Assembly: GCF_021397715.1 (NCBI RefSeq)
Contig: NZ_CP090207.1
Coordinates: forward strand, 2,604,001 to 2,668,000
Source: Pantoea agglomerans
Lineage (GTDB): Bacteria; Pseudomonadota; Gammaproteobacteria; Enterobacterales; Enterobacteriaceae
Direction of reading: 5' to 3'
Length of the DNA stretch: 64,000 bases
Under the pieces are notes generated by a model. It saw only the letters and a list, made by a program, of their open reading frames with translations, made no database searches and was not told the origin of the DNA. Positions 6,742-15,700 of the stretch are shown piece by piece. The translations under genes and the position numbers were made by a program. Within the stretch, counting starts at the first letter, position 1, and the number at the start of each line of letters is the position of its first letter.

Positions 6742-9700
6742 CTACCTGTTTAGCTGCTTCAATATCGTTTCAAAAGCTTTTTCGTTACCCTCAAATGGTA
6801 TGACCTGCTTAACCGCTTTTCCTGGCCCCTTACCTTGAGAATAATCCCATATATTGATATGAGTGCCTTTGTCTGGATCATAATCAACACGCCAACCAAC
6901 TTTACCGTCGCTGGATTGCCGCCCAATAACTTTCCCATTTCCAGCACTTACTTCCAGCCGTCCAATCACAGGTTTAGAATCAGCACCTAAATTACCGACA
7001 ATATCCAATGCTTTATTTCGGGCGCTTTCCCAATTTTTCTCAGGGGAAAGTATTTGTTCAATTCGATTTCCTGGTTGTGTACCAGGTTTAATTTTCCCGA
7101 TTCCAGTAGCGATCCCTGCCGCACTGGTTCCTACCACCTGAGCCAGAGAGTTTATCACGAGCTGCTTCGCTTCAGGTGAGTCACCGGACATCAGCGCATT
7201 ATGAATCGCCGCATTTCTGTCCGCCTCAAGCTGGATCGTCGTTACCTGAAGGATTGAAAGCTCGCTCTGTTCTGCCGAACTCAGACCGCCATCAGCACGG
7301 GCTTTTTCCAGCAACTCACTGGTACGGTTAGCATAATCAGTCTGTAACCTGCTAACTTCATTCGCTTTATCAACACAGTCCTGAGCGCCTGTACACTCCA
7401 CCACACGCTTTTGTTGTGCCGCTGAGATCTGCTTGTACTTCTCGGTGACTGCTCCTTCACAGGATTTGCTGCCCTGACACTGCGACATTTCATGAACGCG
7501 AGACTGGTTTTCCTGCACACTCAGCGCATTATTCTCAACCGCATTTTTACCCGCCTGCGCGCCCGCCACAACATCCGCCGTGCTGTCACCCGCTACGCCG
7601 CCCGCAAGACCCGCAGCTAACGTCCCCAGCGCACTTATCGTCTGCCGCTGCTCCTCAGACAGGTCTTTACGTTTAACGCCCGGATACAGCTGCTGCGCGA
7701 TGTACTCGCCCATCGCCGCGCCCGATGCGCCCGCCAGCGCCGCATTGCCCGCTGCATATGAGGTTACCGCACCCAGCACTGCGTGCGCCATCAGGTTCGC
7801 CTGGACATTAACCTTACCGTTCGAGTCCGTGGTCCGCTTATGTATTTCCTCCGCCAGGTACGGTGCCGACGCACCGCTTACCGCCTGCGCCAGGTTCCCG
7901 CCCGACAGGCCCTGCACTGCCGCCGTCACCGCGCTGATGCCCTGCTGCAGCGACGAACCCGTGCCGAACGGCTTCATCGCCGTGTCGTAGGCCTGCTTCG
8001 CCACATCCGCATCCGTGAACGGCTTGCCGGACGCGGCGAGTTGTTCTCTGGCCGCCTTCAGCGCCGCCGGGTCCTGCTGCGCCTGTATGCCCGCTATCTC
8101 ACCCTGCGTCCGCGCAATATCCCCCGCCTGGCTGCCGATTTCCGCCAGCAGCTGCGCCGTCTCCATCCGCCGCTGCTCTTTCTCCTTATCGAAGATTTTA
8201 TCCAGCCCCGGATTCGCACCAGCCACGTCGCGGCTCAGCGCTGCAACGTCCTGCGCCTGTTTTTCCTTATCGCGGATAACGATAGTGCCGTCGCTCACCG
8301 CCGACTTCGTCACCGAGTCCGCGCTGCCGCTGTCGTTCAGCCCCGCCAGCAGCCCGTTCGCCATGTTGCCGGCAAACTGTCCGCCGATGCTGCCGCCGGT
8401 GCTGATGCCCGCGCTCTGGTGCTCTGTTTTGTAATCCGCGTGGTTCGCGATGTCGCCGAAGCCCAGCGTGCCGGTGTCGAGCCGGTTTTTATCCGCCGTC
8501 GCCGTCGAGCTGATGACCGCACCGTTCAGCTGGGTGTGCTCACCCGCCGTCACGTCAAAGCCGCCCTTCCCGGCAAAGATGCCGGTCTGTTCCGCCACGC
8601 TCTGCCAGTTGCTGTGCATCTTATCCCGGCTCAGGTTGAGGCTTGCGGAGCCGGTCATTGAGCCGAAGGTGACGCTGCCGCCCGCGCTGGCGCTCTGCTG
8701 CTGACTGTCGTAGCGGTCGCTGTCCTGCTCTGAGGTCAGCGTCAGGGTGCGTCCGCTCTCCACCGTCACGCGTTCGCCGCGCGCCTGCGCGCCGGTCAGC
8801 GTGGTGTCGCGTCCGGCGTTCAGGCTGAGGTCCCTGCCCGCCTCCAGCATGGTTTCGGTGTGGGTCAGCCCGTTGCCGTTCTCTCGGCCTTTGCCCGCGT
8901 TGACGCTGGCCGACACGCTGATGCCGTAGCCGCCCGAACCCGCGCCGACGCCGACGCCGAGGCTGCCGCCTTTGCTGCTGTTTTTGCTGTCGGTGCGTTC
9001 GCTGTTCTGCGCCGACAGCAGGCTGATGTCGTTTTTCGCCGCCAGCGCCAGGTCGCCGCCCGCCGTCAGCCGGCTGCCCTGCACGAGGATGTTGCCCGCG
9101 CTGCCCGGCTGTGCGCCGGTGGCGGTAATGGCCAGGTTACCGCCCGCGCCCAGCGCACTGCCCTGCGCTTCACGGCTTTCGGTGCGGGTCTCGCTTTTCG
9201 ACGACTGGCTGCCGTACGAGGCGCTGACGCCGATGGTGTTGGTTGCGCCTTCATCGTAGCCTTTGTCGCCCGGCTTCAGGCCCGCGGCGGCGTTTCTGGC
9301 GTTCGCCGCGTCGGTCTGTGCGCCGTCCATCTGAGCCGCCTGCGCCGCCTGCGTCGCGGTCAGCGCGGCTTTGGTGGCCTGCAGCGCCTTCAGCCGGTCA
9401 TCACCGGTCTCGCTGGCCGTCCGGGCGGTCTGCACCGCCGTGTTCAGCGCCGCGCCGGCGGTGCCGGACAGCGCCAGCGTCAGGCCGCTCTGCTTCTGTT
9501 CTGTCTTCGTCAGGGCGGTATGGCTGTTTTCTGCCGCACTGATGTTCACGTCGCTGCCGCTCAGCGTCAGGTCTTTTCCGGCGATCAGATCGCTGCCGTG
9601 CACCTTCAGCTGATTGCCTGTGCTGAGGGTAACGCTGCCGTCGCTGCTGCCAAGGGTGCTGCCCCTGCTGAGCGTGCCGGTGCTGTCGGTGGTGCTCTTC

Positions 9701-12700
9701 TGCATCGCCTTACCGGCGGTAAAACCGATGCCGCCGGTGCCCATCAGGCCCGATTTTTTCTCCTCGCGCTGGTGCGTTTCCTCACGGGTTTCGCTGGCGG
9801 TGGTGACGGTCAGATCGCGCCCCGCGCTCAGCCCGACGTCCCGGGTACCGGCGACGTTGCTGCCGGTGATGCCGATATCGCGGCCCGCCTCAAGCAGCAC
9901 GCTGTCGCCGCTCAGGGTGGTGCTGAGCGCCTGGCGATCGTGCAGCTCGTCGTGGGTTTCCAGACTGCTGCCCGACAGCAGCCCTTTGCTGCTCTGTCTG
10001 CTGTGTTCGGTAAGATCGGTACGGCTGTTGCCCGCGCTGAGCACGATATCGCGCCCGGCACTGACGCTGAGCGCGCCGCCCGCCGTGACGTCCGCTGCCG
10101 TAGCGCGGATATCCTGTCCGGCACTCAGCTGCAGCGCGCCGCCGGTGGTGATGCGGGTGCCGGTATCGCTCTGCTGAGTCAGGCGACGGTAGTTATCGCT
10201 TCCCCAGCTCTCATTTTCGCTGTGCTGCGTGCTGACCGTGGAGAGCGTCAGATCGTTGCCGGCCTGAATGCGGGTGGTGCCGTTCTCTCCGGCGTTGCCG
10301 ATGTCGCTGGCGGCCAGCGTGATGTTGTTCAGGGCGCTCAGCGTCAGCGCGCCGTCACTGCCCTGTACGTAAATACCGGCAGGACGATCGACCCGGCGGT
10401 CGGTGCCGTTATCGCGCAGCATCGACTGGCTGGTGATATCCCGTCCGGCCAGCAGCGACACCTGCCTGTCACCGCTGATGATGCCGCCCAGGTTAGTGAT
10501 ATCCTGACGGGTGGTGAGATTCACCGTATTGCCGCTGATGTAGCCGCTGCTGGTCAGCGACTCTGCCGTCAGCTGCGTCACGTCGCGCCCGCGGATCGTG
10601 CCGCTGTTGGTGATGTCGTCACGCGCTGTCAGCGCCACGCTACCGCCCCCGAGCAACGCGCCGTCGCCGGTTAAATCTCCCTCCTTCAGCTTCGCATAGA
10701 CCTGTGGCACCAGCACGGTCTGCTGCGTGCCGTCCGGCAGCGTCACCGTCTGATTAACCAGCCAGACGATGTCGCTGGTCAGCCGCGCCATCTGCGCCGG
10801 GGTCAGCGCCACGCCCGGCTCCAGCTGATACGCCTGGGCGAAGGCTACCCCATTATTCATCAGCCCGCGATACTGTTCTTCGTCGCTGGCGTAGCCGCTG
10901 AGATAGCGGCTGCCGGTCAGCTGAATAATCTGATCGCGCACCAGACGCTGTTCATAGTAGCCGTCGCCCAGCCGCTTCAGCATCTGGCTGCCATCGGCTG
11001 TCAGCGCGTTCTGCATGTAGTCGCTGCTCAGCCACTGCTTCTGGTTAACGAAACGCGGATCGGTCTCCACCAGATAGTGACTGTCGCTGGAGGGCTGCAG
11101 ACGATAGAGGCTGTTATCTGGCAGCCGGATATCCGGGGAGACGGCGCGGATCACCGGCGTAACGCTTTGTCCATCGACCAGGGTTGCGGGCAGCGTCAAA
11201 GAGAATTTCTGGCCCAACGGAAGCAATAACGGACGATCTTTCAGGCTACCCAGCTTATCGAGCGTTAATGCGCTGTCGTAGCGCTGGCCCGCGGGAAGCA
11301 ACGGGCTGCCTTGATCCGCCGCGCCGAGCGCGACCGTGGCAGAGTCCAGCTGGCCGCTTACCGCGCCCACCGCAGCGGCCTGGGTCGTCACGGCCTGCAA
11401 CTGACGGTTGCCGGTCTGATAACCGTTACCCTGTGGCGCGGCGTTCGCCTGCCAGCTCAGGGTCTGCAGATCGATGGTTTCGGTTATCGGTGCCGGACGA
11501 TAGTCGCTGCGGCTTTTGCCCTGCGACGTCTTGGTTCCGCCCAGTTTCTTTTTCTTTTTCTTCGCGTACCAGCGCATCACGGTACCCTGGTCGGTGGTCA
11601 CCCGGGTGCCTTGGGTCGCCAGGTTATTCAGCTCACCAATCTCGCCAGCCAGCAGCGCACCGGCCACTATCTGGCTATCCTGGTTGGTCAGGCGATCCGC
11701 GCTGAAGGTCATGTTACCGCCCGACAGGATCTTGCCCGGATCGCTCTCTTTAATCTGGGTTTCTTCCACCACCCGCTGATAGGTGTATTCATAAAACTCA
11801 CTGCCGCTGGTGCCATCCGGCATCTTCGCGGTGTGTACGTTATATTTATTTTTTTTGCTGTTATCCACCTGATCCCAGTCGAAGCGATCGGTATGGCCTT
11901 TCAGCACCGCGTCATGATGCTGGCTGTTTTCCGTGATGACCGTGGTGGTGACAAGATTGCGGTTGCTGTTGTTGATTTCCGCCATCGCAATCGTCGCGTC
12001 ATGCCCGGCCTCAATAGTGGCACCCTCATTATTGAGCTGCCGTCCCTGTCCGGTGGCCTGATTATTCGCATCCAGCTCTCCGCCAAGATGCAGATCGCCA
12101 TCGCTGTAAATCAGCGCATGATCGAGGTTGTTTATCGTTTCAGCCGCCACGTCAAGCCGCTGCCGTGCCGCAATCACCGCGGCTTTGCCTGCCTCGCTAA
12201 GGTTGTTCAGCAGCGTGGCGGCAATGGCGATATGATCGCCAAAAATGCGGCCGCTACCGGCGTTATTGACCACGCGGGCCACAAGGTGGGTCAGTTCACC
12301 ATCGATCAGCCCACGGTTCTCCAGCGTATCGGCGGCGGTGATGTGGGTCTGCTGCGCACTGATTTCCCCGCTGGCCTGGTTACTGACGTTCTGAGCGGTC
12401 AGGAACAGTGCCTGCTGAGCAGTGATCGCCCCGTCGTTAGTGACAGTGCCGCCGGATGTCAGACGCAGCGTGCCATTCGCGCTGACCTCGCCCTGGTTGT
12501 AGAAATCGTCTGCCAGGATGATGCCAAGATTCCCCTGCGATGCGACCTGCCCGTCGCCACTCAGAGAGGCAGCGATGATCTGCGCCTCTTTATCGGCGAC
12601 CAGCGTGCCCTGGCGGTTATTCAGCGCCAGCGTCTGGCCCTGAGCGCTATCCTGAATCGTCAGGGTATCGGCTGAAGAGATCAGCCCGCTGACATTATCC

Positions 12701-15700
12701 AGCGCCTGCTGGATGGTCAGCGCCAGTCGGGTGTTAGCCCGCAAGGCGCCCTGACTGTTGTCCAGCGAGCTGGCCTGAACGCTCAGCTGGTCCGCTTCAA
12801 TTCCTTTGCCGCTCTGCTGCGTATCGCGGTTAATCAGCAGTGGCGTCGTGATATCCAGCCCCCGATCGCTTTTTAGCAGCCCGCCACTATTATCAAGCTG
12901 TTGGGTCAGCGCCAGGCTGGCTGTTCCGATGCTCTGAAGCTGACCGGATGTGTTAATCATCTGGCCTGCCATCAGCGTCGTGGTGCCGGCTGAAAAGAGT
13001 TTACCGTTCTGGTTCTGCAGCAGGTTCTGGCCGAGGTTAAGCGTTAACTCTTTACCGCCCTGAATCTGCCCCTGCTGGTTGTCCAGACTGCCGCTGTCGA
13101 TGCGGGTATTGCCCGATGCGGCAATCAGTCCCTGCTGATTTGTCAGTGCCTGACCGGCGGTATTAATCGTTACATCGCCCGCCGATTGAAGTTTGCCCGC
13201 GCTGTTATTCAGCGCCTGGCCGTTAATGCTGAGCCCGCCGTTACCCGCTATCTGCCCCTGGCTGTTATTCAGTTCAGCGCCGATCAGCGTCGCCTGATTG
13301 CCCGCGGCGATAAAGCCGGTCTGGTTGTTTATCCCGCCGCTGCGCAGCGTCAGATCGTTAAGTGCAATGATGCCGCGCTGGTTACCACTGTCGCTGTTGA
13401 TCAAGGCATGACCCTGAGTATCCAGCGTCAGGTCGCTGCCCGCCTGCAATAATCCGCCCTGATTCTGCAGTTCACCGGTGGTCATCGACAGCAAATCGCG
13501 GCCGCCGGTCAGCGTACCTTCACGGTTGTTGACGTCACCGGCCTGAATCAGGCTACCCTGACTGCCGGTAATAAAGCCCCGCTGGTTATCGATCTGACCA
13601 GTGTATAACGTCAGCACTCCGCCGCTGTAGAGGCCGCCGGTGGTGCCACTGTCGCGGTTTACAAGGCTATTACCGTGGCTATCCAGTTTCAGATCGCCAG
13701 CCGACTCGATTCTGCCCGCCTGGTTATTCACTAATCCGCTATCGAGTTGCAGCGTTCCCTTCGCGCCTAACTGCCCCTGCTGATTACTGAAGGCCTGCTG
13801 CCGGGTATCAACAGTAATATTTTTTCCGAGGATCACCCCGCCGTTGCTGGTGATCTGCCCGGTCGCCAGACGCAGATCGCCCCCCGAGACGATGCCCGCA
13901 CGCTGACCACTGTCGTTATTGATCAGCGCTGCGCCCTGGGTGTTAAGCGATAGTGCCTCGCCCGCCTGCAGCAGACCGCGCTGATTGTCCACGCCCGCGG
14001 TTTCCAGCGTCAGTGAACCCTCGGCGGAGAGGATGCCGTCGATATTGCTGAGCGCACCGCTATTAAGTTGCGCATTTCCAGCCGACGCCATCACACCGCT
14101 GTCGTTGTCGGTCTCGCCACTGTGCAGCGTCAGATTGCCGCCAGCAATCACGCCGCCGGAGTCGCCGCTTTGCTGATTGATCAGCGCCTTTCCGTGAGTA
14201 TCCAGCAACATATCGCCGCCGGACTGCAGCCGCCCGGCACGGTTGTTCAGCGCGCCGCTCGCCAGTTGCAGCGTTCCCTTTGCACTCAGCAAACCGCCCT
14301 GCTGATTAAGCTCCTGCTGATGCGTATCAATGATGACGTTCTGGCCCTGAATAACGCCCCTGTTGCCGTTAACCTGCCCGGTCGACAGTTGCAGATCGCC
14401 GCGCGCTACGATGCCGCCACGCTCGCCACTGTCGCTATTGGTCAACAGTGCGCCCTGCGTATCCAGTGAAAGCGTCTCAGCGGACTGTAACAGACCGCGC
14501 TGGTTGTCGAGCGCGCCGCTATTCAGCACCAGCGGACCTTCTGACATCAGCGTGCCGTCGGCGTTGTTCAGCGTCCCGCTATTGATGGTCGTCGCAGACG
14601 CCGCGGCAATCATGCCGTGCTGGTTATTGGTCTCGCCACTGAACAGCGAGAGCGAACCACCGCTGAGTATGCCGCCCTGACCGCTGTCACTGTTGATCAG
14701 CGCCTGTCCGTGGGTATCAATCAACATCTCGCTGCCGGACTGGATCACGCCGGCGTGATTATTCAGCTCGCCGGTGGTGAGATTAAGACCACGTTGCGCC
14801 ACCAGATTACCGCGGCTGTTATCCAGCCCGCCCAGTTGCGTATCCGCCACGATCTGATGACCGAGCAGAACGCCATCCCTGTTGTTGATGCCCTGACTGT
14901 CACTGTTCAGCTGCTGTGCGGCTTCGATGCGGCCCTGGGTATTATCTATGCCCTGCCCGATTGCCAGCGTGGCGTCACCGCCCACCGCAGCAATCCGGCC
15001 CTGCTGATTTTCCAGGCGACTACCGTTGAGATGCAGGTTCTGACCGGCCAGCAGCGACCCCTGGCTATTAGTCAGCGCCCCCTGAACGGTGACCCGCAGA
15101 TCGCCCTGATCAGCCGCCAGCAGCGTACCGCCGCGGTTATCCAGCTCGCCGGAGGAGAGGCGCAGCGTGCCACCGCTCTCTATCCGTCCAGCCTGATTAT
15201 CTGTGGTGCCCGCAACGGCGATCGTCATCTCGCCCGCTGCCCGCTGCGAGAGCAGGCCCTGCCGATGATTCAGCGAGTCCGCCGTCAGCGTCACCGTCTG
15301 GGCCTGGGTCTCTCCCTGAGAGAGGTCGAGCTGTCCGCCGCTCAGATTCAGCGCGCCCGCCGACAGCACGCTGCCCTGGTTGCCCGCCAGCTGGGTGGTG
15401 TTGAGCGTCAGCGCACCGTCACCTGCCAGCTGTATCGTGCCCTGCTGGTTATCGAGATAAGGCGTATCCAGCTGCAGAGAAGGCCCGTTGCCGGCGATCA
15501 GGCCGCTGCGGTTTTCAATCCGTTGCGCCTGCAGATGGGTATCGCCTTCATTGATAATGGTGCCCTGATTGTTGAGCAGTGAACCGGTCCTGAGCGTCAG
15601 CGCATCCCGGTTTTGCTGACGCAGCAGGCCGCGATTGTTACTGATGTTTTGTGCCGTGACGGCGAGATTGCCCGCTGCCAGTTTGCCATCATCGTTGGTT

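Noticed and set aside
8860-10674. A 604-codon open frame on plus
   Set aside because: Lies wholly antisense to the FHA-2 part of cdiA; the Ala/Arg/Gln-rich product is a shadow of high-GC repeat codons, with no ribosome-binding site.
11311-12675. A 454-codon open frame on plus
   Set aside because: Antisense to cdiA; no family features; expected by-product of codon bias in a long gene.
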